DNA of 64,000 nucleotides, from assembly GCA_005776725.1 (NCBI GenBank), contig SXOO01000217.1, forward strand, positions 1 through 64,000, in the 5' to 3' direction. The notes under the pieces were generated by a model. It did not search any database. It was not told the DNA's origin and saw only the letters and a program-made list of their open reading frames with translations. Source of the stretch: Pseudomonadota bacterium (lineage in GTDB: Bacteria > Myxococcota_A > UBA9042 > GCA-2863065). The position numbers were made by a program, and so were the translations under genes. Shown piece after piece: positions 42,751 through 53,619 of the stretch (its first letter is position 1; each line of letters opens with the position of its first letter).

Positions 42751-44508
42751 GTGTCCGAGGTCTTCAGCGGGTTCTCGCCAGCCCACTTCGACGCCTACGC
42801 CGAGGCAAAGTGGAAGAAGAACAGCCACGTACGCGAGCGTACGGCGGCTGGCGAGGTCGCGGGCCGAGCGCTCGAGGCCGCGCGGCGTAGCGCGTTTCCT
42901 GACGCCACCGACTTCCAGGTCGGCGTCACTCAGGACGCTGCCGGCATCCTCAACAACTGGACGGTCGACGCGAAGTGCGTGTTTCTCCACCGAAACACCG
43001 CGGAGCTAGAGCGAATCCAGCCGCTGCTCGCGTATGAGCGGCAACACGCCGGATTCCCGTCCGACACCGAGGCGCATCACTCCGAAGCGATCCTCGGCCT
43101 TCAGCTCGACGCCGCCGGCGTCGAGGTCGGCCTCAGGATTCACCGCCACGCGGCGCTCGATCGCCGCAATATCCTCGCGCTCCTCGGCGATTCGAACGGG
43201 CTGTCCACTCTGCTCGATGCGCTGCGTGCGCTCCCGGAGTCCATCGCGCTCTCGGCCGGCCGGGAGGTCAAGCTCGCGCCGCTGATCGATGAAGCGTGGC
43301 TCCGTGCCGCGCTGGCGGGCAATGCAGACTGGCTGGCGATCGGGGCCTTCTTCGGCCGGAACGAGGCGGTTACGGGCTCACCGGAGCTGGTGGGTGCCGC
43401 CGCCCGCGTCCTAGCGGCGCTCGAGCCCGTCTATCGGCTGTTCACCTGGCGCGACGACAACGACCGCGTCGGAGGCGTGGAGCGGCTAGCGCGCGTTCCG
43501 AGCCCGGCCGAGGCAGACGGCGCGGAGCCCGCACAGGCGGCGCCGCAAGAGACGAGGGAGGAGGCGCAGCAGCGCGCGCGGGGCTACCGCCCGGGCTGGC
43601 TCGGCTCCGAACCTCGTCGCGAAGACTCGCCACGCGAGCCGCGTCGTCGGCCGGCGCCCGACGCCGCGTCGTGGAACCCACCGCAGCTCCAGCGGCCAGC
43701 CGTGGAGGAGGCGCGGGGTCCGTCTTCCCGAGCGCGTGAACGCGCGGCCGAGCTCTCGCGGTCTGCGGAGGGCTGGACGTACAACGGCCCTGTCCGGCCT
43801 CGCCCCGAGCCGGAGCGGCGCGACGAGCCACCCCGGCGCGACGACGGCCCCCGCCGGGACGATCGTGACCGCCGTGGTTCCTTCCAGGGGGGCGACCCCC
43901 AGAGTTCCGGACGTCCCGGCTGGGAGCCCGGGCGTGGCCCCCCCCACGGGGGCGACCGGCAGGGGCCGCCGGGGCGCCGTGACTCCGGAGGGCCTGGCGG
44001 GCACCCGAGGGACGGCGTTGGACCCGGGGGCCGCCGCGATGGAGGCCCTGCTGGAGGCCCCCCGCGGGATGGCCGAGGACCCGACGGCCGCCGCGATTCG
44101 GAGCAGCAGGGCGGCCGACAATGGGACGGCGGGAACCGGGGCCGTGAGCCCGGTGGCCCGGGACGCGGCGGTGACGCGCGCGGCCCTGGAGACCGCGATG
44201 CTCGCCGTGGGCCCTCAGACGGTCGCGGCCGCGGCGACGGCGGCGGTCCACGTCGCGACGATCGTCGTCCTCGTGAAGACGAAGCGCCGCGTCCCCCGCC
44301 GCCGCGCAAGCAGATCAGCTGGCGCGACGCGGAGGGCGCTCCGGTCGTCAAGGACGCTGTGCGCCTCACCGGCGGGCTCTTCGCCGGAAAGATCGGTCAG
44401 GTCGTCGAGATCTCCGGCAAAGGCCGCCTCACGGTCGCGCTCGGCGAGGGCGCCGCCGCGATCGAGGTGGGGCCCGAGGCGGTGGTCAAGGTGGTCGCGG
44501 AGAGCTGA
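42751..44508 (+). CDS. Protein with conserved N-terminal domain, Arg/Gly-rich disordered region and KOW-like tail
   Basis: The GTG at 42751 with GGGAGG 7 nt upstream gives 585 aa; the track's ATG adds 27 residues. Residues 1-255 form an uncharacterised domain opening MSEVFSGFSPAHFDAYAEAKW, which I recognise only as similar to hypothetical myxobacterial proteins. Residues of about 270-520 are strongly disordered and rich in Arg, Gly, Pro and Asp (GPGGRRDGGPAGGPPRDGRG), like RGG RNA-binding tails. The last 60 residues (VVKDAVRLTGGLFAGKIGQVV) look like a KOW motif, found in ribosomal proteins and NusG. RNA or ribosome association is inferred. Its 3' end overlaps the convergent kinase gene by 23 bp. 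Confidence 0.65.
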   Translation: MSEVFSGFSPAHFDAYAEAKWKKNSHVRERTAAGEVAGRALEAARRSAFPDATDFQVGVTQDAAGILNNWTVDAKCVFLHRNTAELERIQPLLAYERQHAGFPSDTEAHHSEAILGLQLDAAGVEVGLRIHRHAALDRRNILALLGDSNGLSTLLDALRALPESIALSAGREVKLAPLIDEAWLRAALAGNADWLAIGAFFGRNEAVTGSPELVGAAARVLAALEPVYRLFTWRDDNDRVGGVERLARVPSPAEADGAEPAQAAPQETREEAQQRARGYRPGWLGSEPRREDSPREPRRRPAPDAASWNPPQLQRPAVEEARGPSSRARERAAELSRSAEGWTYNGPVRPRPEPERRDEPPRRDDGPRRDDRDRRGSFQGGDPQSSGRPGWEPGRGPPHGGDRQGPPGRRDSGGPGGHPRDGVGPGGRRDGGPAGGPPRDGRGPDGRRDSEQQGGRQWDGGNRGREPGGPGRGGDARGPGDRDARRGPSDGRGRGDGGGPRRDDRRPREDEAPRPPPPRKQISWRDAEGAPVVKDAVRLTGGLFAGKIGQVVEISGKGRLTVALGEGAAAIEVGPEAVVKVVAES

Positions 44509-46417
44509 GCGGCAGGCTTCGGAGCCGCAACTCGTGCTCCGCCTGCAGTCGGCCCCGCTCTTCGCTGCGGCGAACGAGCAGCAGGGCCAGCGTGGCGGCA
44601 AGGACCACTGCGACCAGGACAAGGACCACAATCCAACGAAACAACGGGTGCGCAGTCACTGCAGGCGTCGTGGCCCGCAAGTCGACCACCTGAGTACCCG
44701 CGTGCAGCGTGACGTCGTCGTCCTCCTCCACGGTGGCACGGGGCAGCGAAGTCGAGCTCGCGGAGCGGCCCTGCTCGGGGCGCTCCGGGGTGCGCGCCGC
44801 CGTGGCCGACGGGAGGCGTGCCGCAAAGGCCTCGTGCGCCGCACGGATCGCGCTCGCGTCCACCGCCATGGTTCGAGCGTTGGTCTCTTCGGGTGAGGCC
44901 GCGCCTGCGCCTCCGGCGCTGGTGGCGTTCCAGGAGGCGCCCTCGTCCAGCACCGAGTCGCGGCGGAAGAACTGCGTGCTGGCGTTCTGGTCCACTTCGA
45001 CCTGGGCTTCGACGCGTGGCGGATCTCGGAGGGGGGCGGTGGGGCTGGCCAAGACCGGCAGGGGCGGGGGCCCGGTGCGACCAGTCTCGGTGCGTCGCGG
45101 CGGTTCAGGCGGCGGGCCTTGTCGTGTCGACTTCCTGGGCTCGGCCGCGGATTCGCCGAGCCACGGCGGCGGCTCGTTGGGACGCCGATCGGACGCCCTG
45201 GGGATCTTGGGCTCTTCCTCGCGGTTGAAGACGCGGGTGGCCGTGGAGGGGTCGAGCCAGTCGAGGTCGATCCCCCCTCCACTCGACGGCGCGCCCAGCT
45301 GGAAGATGACGCTCGCGTCCGACGGCGCGAACTCGTCCCGGCGCATGTTTTGACTCCCCCGCAGCTGTGAATCGGGGCCGGGCGGATTCGTGTCTGGCCT
45401 GGCGACCGGGCTGGGGGCCGCCGCGGGGGCGGCGAGACCGCGGCGCTTCGAGTCTGTCGGCGGCGGTCCCGCTGCCGGCGCGAGGAGCTGGCGCATCGTG
45501 TCGGCGAGCCGAATCGCCGGCTGCACTCGGGCGAGCGGGACCAGGAAGCGGGCGAGCGCCTCACGGACAGACTCGGCGCTCTGAAAACGCGCGGTGACGT
45601 CGCGAGCGAGGAGGCGAGCCACGATCCCGTCGAGCTCCGGGGGACAGTCGGGCCGGAGATCGCGGATCCGCGGGATGGGCATAGAGCGGACGTCGTGCAG
45701 GATGGCGAGGGGGTTCGTGGGGCCGTCGTCGCGTCGGAACAGCGGGCGGCTGGCCAGCGTCTCCCAGAGGCAGATGCCCAGAGAGAAGAGGTCGGAGCGC
45801 TGGTCCACGTCGTGCGCGCCGGCCTGCTCGGGTGACATGTAGAAGAACTTGCCCTTGATGACTCCCACCTGGGTCTGCTGGATCTGCGTGGCGACCTTGG
45901 CGATGCCGAAGTCGATGAGCTTCACGTGTCCGTCTGCGGACAGCAGCACGTTCTGAGGCGAGATGTCGCGATGGATGAGGCCCAACGGCTTGCCGCGCTT
46001 GTCCTTGACCTGATGGGCGAAGGCGAGCGCCGCGGCGACCTCGTGGCCGATGTAGGCCACGACGTCCACCGGGAATGGCGCGCCGTGCGCCGCCGCGCAC
46101 TCCTGGGCCCGTGCCAGGTCGCACCCGTCGATGAACTCCATCACGAGGAAGTAGCGACCGGCCCACTGCCCGAGGTCGAACACCTGACCCACGTTCGGGT
46201 GGTTCAGCTGAACGGCGATCCGAGCCTCCTCCACCATCATCCGGTGGAAGTGCTTATCCTCCGCGTAGCGCGGGTGGATCATCTTCAGCGCTACGAGGCG
46301 ATCTCCACCGCTGAGCGAGTGCGCTTGCGCGAGGAAGATCTCCGCCATGCCGCCGGTGGCGATCTTGCGGATGAGGGTGTAGTCGCCGAAGCGTGCCGGG
46401 AGCGAGTCGGTGCTCAC
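44486..46417 (-). CDS. Membrane-anchored Ser/Thr protein kinase (PknB/Hanks type)
   Basis: The GTG at 46417 gives 643 aa; no Shine-Dalgarno is visible, and the track start runs into the divergent gene. The kinase domain (about 12-290) has the glycine loop KIATGGMAEIF, catalytic Lys45 (VALKMI), HRDISPQNVLL (Asp151), DFGIAKV (Asp169) and SPEQA, so it should be active. A Pro/Arg-rich, probably phosphorylated linker of about 250 residues follows. One hydrophobic helix (FRWIVVLVLVAVVLAATLALLLV) near the C-terminus leaves only a short tail outside. This layout is common in Myxococcota. It is divergent from the TPR lipoprotein gene across 40 bp. Confidence 0.93.
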   Translation of the reverse strand: MSTDSLPARFGDYTLIRKIATGGMAEIFLAQAHSLSGGDRLVALKMIHPRYAEDKHFHRMMVEEARIAVQLNHPNVGQVFDLGQWAGRYFLVMEFIDGCDLARAQECAAAHGAPFPVDVVAYIGHEVAAALAFAHQVKDKRGKPLGLIHRDISPQNVLLSADGHVKLIDFGIAKVATQIQQTQVGVIKGKFFYMSPEQAGAHDVDQRSDLFSLGICLWETLASRPLFRRDDGPTNPLAILHDVRSMPIPRIRDLRPDCPPELDGIVARLLARDVTARFQSAESVREALARFLVPLARVQPAIRLADTMRQLLAPAAGPPPTDSKRRGLAAPAAAPSPVARPDTNPPGPDSQLRGSQNMRRDEFAPSDASVIFQLGAPSSGGGIDLDWLDPSTATRVFNREEEPKIPRASDRRPNEPPPWLGESAAEPRKSTRQGPPPEPPRRTETGRTGPPPLPVLASPTAPLRDPPRVEAQVEVDQNASTQFFRRDSVLDEGASWNATSAGGAGAASPEETNARTMAVDASAIRAAHEAFAARLPSATAARTPERPEQGRSASSTSLPRATVEEDDDVTLHAGTQVVDLRATTPAVTAHPLFRWIVVLVLVAVVLAATLALLLVRRSEERGRLQAEHELRLRSLPLSSPRPP

Positions 46418-46457
46418 GAGGGATGGCAACGTACCACGGCTTCTGTATCTTCGTCGT

Positions 46458-47351
46458 GTGTTCCGAACCTTCGTCACCGTCTGCCTCGTCCTAGCCTGCA
46501 GCCGACCGGCTCCGCCTCCGCCCACCGAGTCCGAGGCTGAGCGCCTGTGCCGAGACGGCCGCGCTCGCCTGGCCGACGGAGACAAGAAGGCCGCACGCGC
46601 CCACTTCGAGCGAGCGGCCGAGGTGGCGCCGCGCGAGCCGCATGGCAGGCTCGGGCTCGCCCTGCTCGAGGTTCTCGAGGGCAACACCCCGGCCGCACAG
46701 GAACAGCTGCTGGCCCTTCGAGCTGGCGGGATCGCCCCCGAGAGCGAGGCCGCCTGGTTCGTGGCCTTCTTGGACGCCCGCCGTCACTTTCCCGCCGTCC
46801 TCGAGGCCCCGCCGCTGCCGGACGTCGCACCCGCACCGGCCCCCGCGCCGGCGCCCGCGGCCGAGCCCTCGATCAGCGGCGACGACCTAGCGTTGGTGGC
46901 CGACTTTCGCCGAGGGGACTACGAGGCGGTGCGGCGCGCCATCGAGCCGCAGGCCTCGCCCTCCACGTTCCGCATGAAGCTGCTCGCTGACGCGTACTAC
47001 AACCTCCAGGACTGGACCCGCGCAGTGCGGACCTACCGCCTCGTGCTCCGTGACGAACCCGGCAACGAGCCGGTCACGCAGTACCTGGCCGACGCCTTGG
47101 TGAGGCTGGAGCGCTATGACGACGCCATAGGCTTCTACCGGACGCTAGCCGAGGCTCACCCCACTCGCCCGGGCTTCTGGCGGCTCATCGGCGACGCCGC
47201 AGCCGCGAAGGGGGATGCCGAGGTCGCCCTGGCGGCGTACCTCAAGGCGCGCGACGCCGGGTACGACGACCCGAGCCTGGAGGGCGTGCTGCGCACGCTC
47301 CAGGCCAAGCTCCCTGGGGCGCCCGATTCAGTGCCCGGGCCAACTCCGTGA
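46458..47351 (+). CDS. TPR-repeat lipoprotein
   Basis: The GTG at 46458 starts a lipoprotein signal (MFRTFVTVCLVLAC, Cys14) and gives 297 aa. TPR units are visible at the N-terminal third (KAARAHFERAAEVAPREPHG) and from about residue 165 (DWTRAVRTYRLVLRDEPGNE, YDDAIGFYRTLAEAHP, AEVALAAYLKARDAGY). An Ala/Pro linker (APAPAPAPAAEP) separates the groups. TPR lipoproteins usually scaffold envelope complexes. It is divergent from a Ser/Thr kinase and followed 31 bp later by the MXAN_5187-like gene. Confidence 0.75.
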   Translation: MFRTFVTVCLVLACSRPAPPPPTESEAERLCRDGRARLADGDKKAARAHFERAAEVAPREPHGRLGLALLEVLEGNTPAAQEQLLALRAGGIAPESEAAWFVAFLDARRHFPAVLEAPPLPDVAPAPAPAPAPAAEPSISGDDLALVADFRRGDYEAVRRAIEPQASPSTFRMKLLADAYYNLQDWTRAVRTYRLVLRDEPGNEPVTQYLADALVRLERYDDAIGFYRTLAEAHPTRPGFWRLIGDAAAAKGDAEVALAAYLKARDAGYDDPSLEGVLRTLQAKLPGAPDSVPGPTP

Positions 47352-47382
47352 CGTGATCGCTCGGCTGTGGTGAAATTATCCC

Positions 47383-48159
47383 GTGCCTCGTGACATCGAC
47401 ATCCAGGCGATGCAGCTCAGGGAGCTCGAAGGGCTCAGCAACACCCTCGAGGTGCTCCGGCGCAAGTACGACCAGTACTTCATCGGCCTAGAGAAGGTGG
47501 AGCCTGGGCTCGAGCGGGAGCAGTTCGAGAGGGCGCTCGCGAAGTCCAAGCTCCTTCGCTCGCCGCTCAACACAGTGCGCTACCGGTACGGCGAGTTCCT
47601 CGCGCGCGTCCGGCTCTACCAGGGGCATTGGCAGCGAGTACTTCGCGAGATCGAAGAGGGAACGTACCGTCGCGGCGCGACCACCATGGCCGAACGACAA
47701 GCGGCACAGCGGGCCGAGGTGGCGCTCCGACGGGCTCAGGGGCTGGAGCCCTCCGACGACTCGGCACCCAACACCGCGGGGCGCGACGACGGGATCGAGG
47801 TGCGTCGGGTACACACCACGGCCAAGTCCGCGGAGGCCTTCCTCGCCCAGTTCCTCGGCGGCAACACCTCGGCGGAGCTCCCCGCCCTGCGCGAGTTGCC
47901 GCGGCCCCAGCCGCCCGCGGCGCGCCCTCCTGACGCCGGCGTTCAGCGGAGCCCCGTCGCCACGCTCTTCGACGCCTACGTGGCGGCAAAGAAGGAGCGG
48001 GGCGACGACGTGTCCAAGATGAGCCTGTCGGCCTTCTCGAAGTCCCTCGAGAAGCAACGCGAGCAGGCGCGGACCCAACTCGGCGCGGACGTGGAGCTGA
48101 AGCTCAAGGTCACGCCAGAGAAGGTGTCGGTGATCGCGGTCAAGAAGCGCGAGGGGTAG
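47383..48159 (+). CDS. MXAN_5187 C-terminal-domain-like protein
   Basis: 258 aa from a GTG at 47383. A helical N-terminal region (LRELEGLSNTLEVLRRKYDQY) leads into NTVRYRYGEFLARVRLYQGHWQRVLREIEEGTYRR, which I recognise from memory as the domain named after Myxococcus MXAN_5187. The C-terminus (LFDAYVAAKKERGDDVSKMS … VELKLKVTPEKVSVIAVKK) matches the second part of that family. The middle is Pro/Ala-rich. It has no signal peptide, so it is cytoplasmic. The molecular function is unknown. The family seems largely restricted to Myxococcota, which supports the taxonomic call. Confidence 0.6.
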   Translation: MPRDIDIQAMQLRELEGLSNTLEVLRRKYDQYFIGLEKVEPGLEREQFERALAKSKLLRSPLNTVRYRYGEFLARVRLYQGHWQRVLREIEEGTYRRGATTMAERQAAQRAEVALRRAQGLEPSDDSAPNTAGRDDGIEVRRVHTTAKSAEAFLAQFLGGNTSAELPALRELPRPQPPAARPPDAGVQRSPVATLFDAYVAAKKERGDDVSKMSLSAFSKSLEKQREQARTQLGADVELKLKVTPEKVSVIAVKKREG

Positions 48160-48237
48160 TAGCCGCCCAGGCGCCACCCACGCGCCAGCTCAGCGCTGGC
48201 CGTCCAAGAGTCTTGTCTGCCGCCGAGCCCCCGTTGG

Positions 48238-50540
<2,303 letters not shown>

Positions 50541-50544
<4 letters not shown>

Positions 50545-52133
50545 ACCGGCACGACGCCTCGCCGCCGCCACGGCCGCTCGACCGTCTTGTTCTTGGTCAG
50601 CTCGAGGCCGTGGAGCAGCACGGCGCGCGTGTCCCTGGGGTCGATGACCTCGTCCACGAACGCGTGCGCGGCCACCTTCGTCACGTTGATGTGCGGCCGG
50701 ATGGCGTCGGCCATCTGCTTCACCATGGCCTCCCGGACCTCTGGGGTCGGTGCGGCCTGAAGGGCCTTGGACGCGGCGATCGACACCATGCCCTCCGGCC
50801 CCATGACGCTGATCTCCGCCGTGGGCCAGGCCACGAACACGTCCGGCTCGTACGCGCGCCCGTTCATGACGTAATACCCGGCGCCGTAGCCCTTCCGGAC
50901 CACCACGGTCAGCTTCGGTACCGTCGCGTCAGCCACAGCGAACAGCATCTTCGCGCCGTGCCGGATGATGCCCTCGCGCTCGACCTTGGACCCGATGAGG
51001 AAGCCGGGCACGTCTTGCAGGAAGACCAAAGGCACCCGGTACGCGTCGCACAGCGTGACGAAGCGCGCCGCCTTGTCCGCCGCGTTGACGTCGAGGACGC
51101 CGCCCAACATCTTCGGGTTGTTCGCCACGAAGCCCACCGGGAAGCCCCCGATTCGCGCGAAGGCGGTCACGATGTTCTTGGCCCACTTGGGCTTCATCTC
51201 GAGCAGCTCGCCGTCGTCCACCAGCAGCTCGATGAGCTTGCGCATGTCGTAGCTGGCCTTCGGGTTGTCGGGCAGGAGGTCGAGGATGCGGTCATCGAGG
51301 CGCTCGGACTCCTTCGGGGCGTACGCTCTCCGCGGCGGGGCGTCGTTGCAGGAGGACGGCAGGAACGACAGGAAGCGCTTGATGGAGTCGAGGCAGTCCT
51401 GATCGGACTTGAACTCCTGGTCCGCCACGCCGGACTCCTCGTTGTGGACTCGGCTACCGCCCAGCTCCTCTTCGGTGATGTCCTCACCCACCGCCGCCTT
51501 GACAAGCGGTGGGCCGCCGAGCGCCATGGAGCTGGTCTTCCGCACCATGGGCACGTAATCCGCGAGGCCGGGGATGTAGGCGGTGCCGGCCGCGCCGGGT
51601 CCCACCATCGCGGCCACCTGCGGGACCACCCCGGACATGTGCACCTGCTCGCGGAACAGGTAGCCCGAGTCAGCGAAGTACGAGATCGTGGACGCTTGGT
51701 TGAGGCCTCCCTTCGGGTGCAGGCGGGCCCCGGCCGAGTCGATGAGCCAGACGATAGGGATCCGCTGGCGCAGCGCCGTCTCTCGGAGCCGCGTCACCTT
51801 GACCTCGCCGGTCATGCCGATGCTGCCGCCCAGAACGGTGAAGTCGTACGCGGCGCAGGCCACGAGCCGCCCGTCGATGCGGCCCGTGCCGGTGATCACA
51901 CCGTCCGCCGGCGCCAGGACGTCTTTTATCTCCTCGTTACCCACGTGGAACGTGGCCAGGGAGCCGAACTCCTGGAAGGTCCCGGCGTCGAAGAGGTAGG
52001 CGATGCGCTCGCGCGCCGTGAGCTTCCCGCGTTCGTGCTGGCGGGCCACCCGCTCGGCGCCGCCCATCTCGGCGATCTCGGCGCGGCGCCGCTCGAGCTC
52101 GGCCACCATCTGACGCATCCGATTCTCGGTCAT
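50541..52133 (-). CDS. Acyl-CoA carboxylase carboxyltransferase subunit (propionyl/methylcrotonyl-CoA type)
   Basis: 530 aa with AGGAG 7 nt before the ATG. Typical biotin-dependent carboxyltransferase features are ARERIAYLFDAGTFQEFGSL, IPIVWLIDSAGARLHPKGG, GPGAAGTAYIPGLADYVPMV and the C-terminal VFLQDVPGFLIGSKVEREGI. It transfers carboxyl from biotin to an acyl-CoA. The sequence fits the PccB/MccB/AccD-like group and the exact substrate is open. The biotin-carboxylase partner is not adjacent. The C-terminus overlaps the HflX fusion gene by 4 bp. A candidate promoter lies 33-62 bp upstream. Confidence 0.9.
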
Positions 52134-52165
52134 CTCGCAGCTCCTCCCGGCAACAGGGCCGGCGG

Positions 52166-52195
52166 AGCGTAGGGGGCGAGGGGCCGGGGGGTCAA
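52166..52195 (-). promoter_or_regulatory. Candidate sigma-70 promoter of the carboxylase-hflX unit
   Basis: On the minus strand: TTGACC, an 18-bp G/C-rich spacer, TACGCT. The predicted start near 52159 gives a 26-nt leader with the GGAGGAG Shine-Dalgarno of the carboxylase gene. Confidence 0.45.
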
Positions 52196-52300
52196 CGGTG
52201 TTAGGAAGTTAACGCGTCGCCCACACCGAGTTATGCACGCTCACCCCGGTGACGGACGGATAGTAATGCAAAAACAGCATGTTGCGCTTGACAAGAAGGT

Positions 52301-52316
52301 TGGCTCGGCCATTGCA
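52301..52316 (+). promoter_or_regulatory. Sigma-54-like promoter upstream of the barrel/metalloprotease unit
   Basis: TGGCTCGGCCATTGCA fits TGGCAYR-N4-TTGCW at every defined position but one. The GG and GC elements are separated by 10 bp, as sigma-54 requires. It would start transcription about 145 nt before the GTG of the barrel gene. An enhancer-binding-protein site is not recognised. Confidence 0.5.
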
Positions 52317-52471
52317 TACCGCTTTCGCGCCGTCGCACCTGAATCCGGGGGGCCGCGAGCGCGAAGTGCCTTGGAAAGCTGCGGTTTATGCCTCGGATTT
52401 CCCTTGCAGCAGCATGGGCGCGGGACTACAACCGCCTGTCTTCAAGGCCGGTAGAAGGTCGGAGGAAACGC

Positions 52472-53560
52472 GTGAAGCTCTGGAAGACCCTCATCGCAGC
52501 AACCGCAGCGCTCTTCGTGAGCGCGCCCTCTGCGGTCGCCGGCGAGAAGCAAAAAAAGGACAACGCCTCGGCCACCGCTGCCGCGCCTGCGCCGGCTGCG
52601 AAGTCGTGGATGAGCCGCTTCAACGGCTCGCTCGTCTACGAGAACGCGCTCGGGATGGGCACGTTCACGACCAAGGGCGAGTCGGCCCAGCCGCTGTGGA
52701 ACATGTCCTACAGCGTGCGGCTCGGATACCTGCTCCACGAAGCGTCGAAGCTCAGGCTCACGCTCCGGCTCGACATGGATCAGAACGTCGTCGAGAACTA
52801 CGCGTCCGCCAACACCCGGCCGCACCAGTTCCAGCTGTACGACATCCGACTCAGCCTCGGCCAGGGCGCCTTCGTCGGGTTCGTCGCGGACGGCTTCGGC
52901 CCCATGAGCGACAAGGGTGAGCGCCAGCCGGTGCTCAGCTTCGACTGGTCCACCACCCTCATCTTCCCCACGGCCAAGGCGTCGCAGCTGGCCAACAAGT
53001 ACCTCGGCGTCAGCGGCGGGCTCACCACCCACTTCACGCCGTTGAGCTGGATGGACCTTCGCTACGGCTTCGGCGTCACGAAGAACTTCAACCGGTTCAC
53101 GAATCAGGTGCTCGACGTGTCGGACGTGTCCCTCCCCACGCCCTCCCGGGCGAACGGCGCGGAGAACGTGGCCGAAGGCCTCGTCGCGCTGGGCGGAGCG
53201 AACCTCGAGTGGTCGTTGTCACACGACATCGGCCTCGACTTCAGCTGGGGCGTCGGGCTTGGAGACATGGGCTTCACGCTCGGCTGGACCTACTTCCAGA
53301 GCATGACCTACGCCAACTTCACCAAGGACGAGCTGTCTTCGGAGTTTGCCAAGGCCGGCCGCGGCTACTCCGACCTCATGCGCGGCGTGGTTGAGGTCAG
53401 CTGGGCTCCGATTACCCACTTCGCGGTGGGTCTCGGCTGGCTCGTCGATCAGACCCCCAAGAACACGTCGGACGGCTCGTTCCGCTTCCCGTGGTGGGAC
53501 ACCACCAACGGCGCGGACAACGTCCAAACCTTCTATCTCGACCTCGTCGCCAGCTTCTGA
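52472..53560 (+). CDS. Outer-membrane beta-barrel-like protein
   Basis: The GTG at 52472 has GGAGG 6 nt upstream and gives 362 aa; the track start adds 28 residues with no signal. The signal peptide (MKLWKTLIAATAALFVSAPSAVAG) is followed by a short Lys/Ala linker. The rest alternates polar and hydrophobic residues with aromatic girdles (NGSLVYENALGMGTFT, MSYSVRLGYLLHEA, LRLTLRLDMDQN) and ends in YLDLVASF, a C-terminal Phe as in many outer-membrane barrels. Function unknown. Its position 59 bp ahead of two secreted metalloproteases suggests a role in anchoring them, secreting them or taking up products. Confidence 0.75.
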   Translation: MKLWKTLIAATAALFVSAPSAVAGEKQKKDNASATAAAPAPAAKSWMSRFNGSLVYENALGMGTFTTKGESAQPLWNMSYSVRLGYLLHEASKLRLTLRLDMDQNVVENYASANTRPHQFQLYDIRLSLGQGAFVGFVADGFGPMSDKGERQPVLSFDWSTTLIFPTAKASQLANKYLGVSGGLTTHFTPLSWMDLRYGFGVTKNFNRFTNQVLDVSDVSLPTPSRANGAENVAEGLVALGGANLEWSLSHDIGLDFSWGVGLGDMGFTLGWTYFQSMTYANFTKDELSSEFAKAGRGYSDLMRGVVEVSWAPITHFAVGLGWLVDQTPKNTSDGSFRFPWWDTTNGADNVQTFYLDLVASF

Positions 53561-53619
53561 GGTCGCTCCCAATGTTTTTTCACGATAGCTCCGCCTCTTT
53601 TCCTGCGAGGGAGAACCCT

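Larger units (their letters stand above)
52134..52471. other. 338-bp divergent intergenic region without a gene
   Basis: This is the only gene-free stretch above 300 bp. It separates the carboxylase/hflX unit (minus) from the barrel/metalloprotease unit (plus) and is visibly lower in GC around 52200-52290. It holds a sigma-70-like promoter towards the left and a sigma-54-like promoter towards the right. No tRNA, small-RNA hairpin or riboswitch is recognisable. Confidence 0.7.

Noticed and set aside
48184-48200. GCCAGC-TCAGC-GCTGGC hairpin between convergent genes
   Set aside because: Short stem with no clear T-run; it could be a weak bidirectional terminator but is not supported enough to list.
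52288-52293. TTGACA as a sigma-70 -35 for the barrel gene
   Set aside because: No acceptable -10 occurs 16-19 bp downstream. The overlapping sigma-54 pattern fits better.
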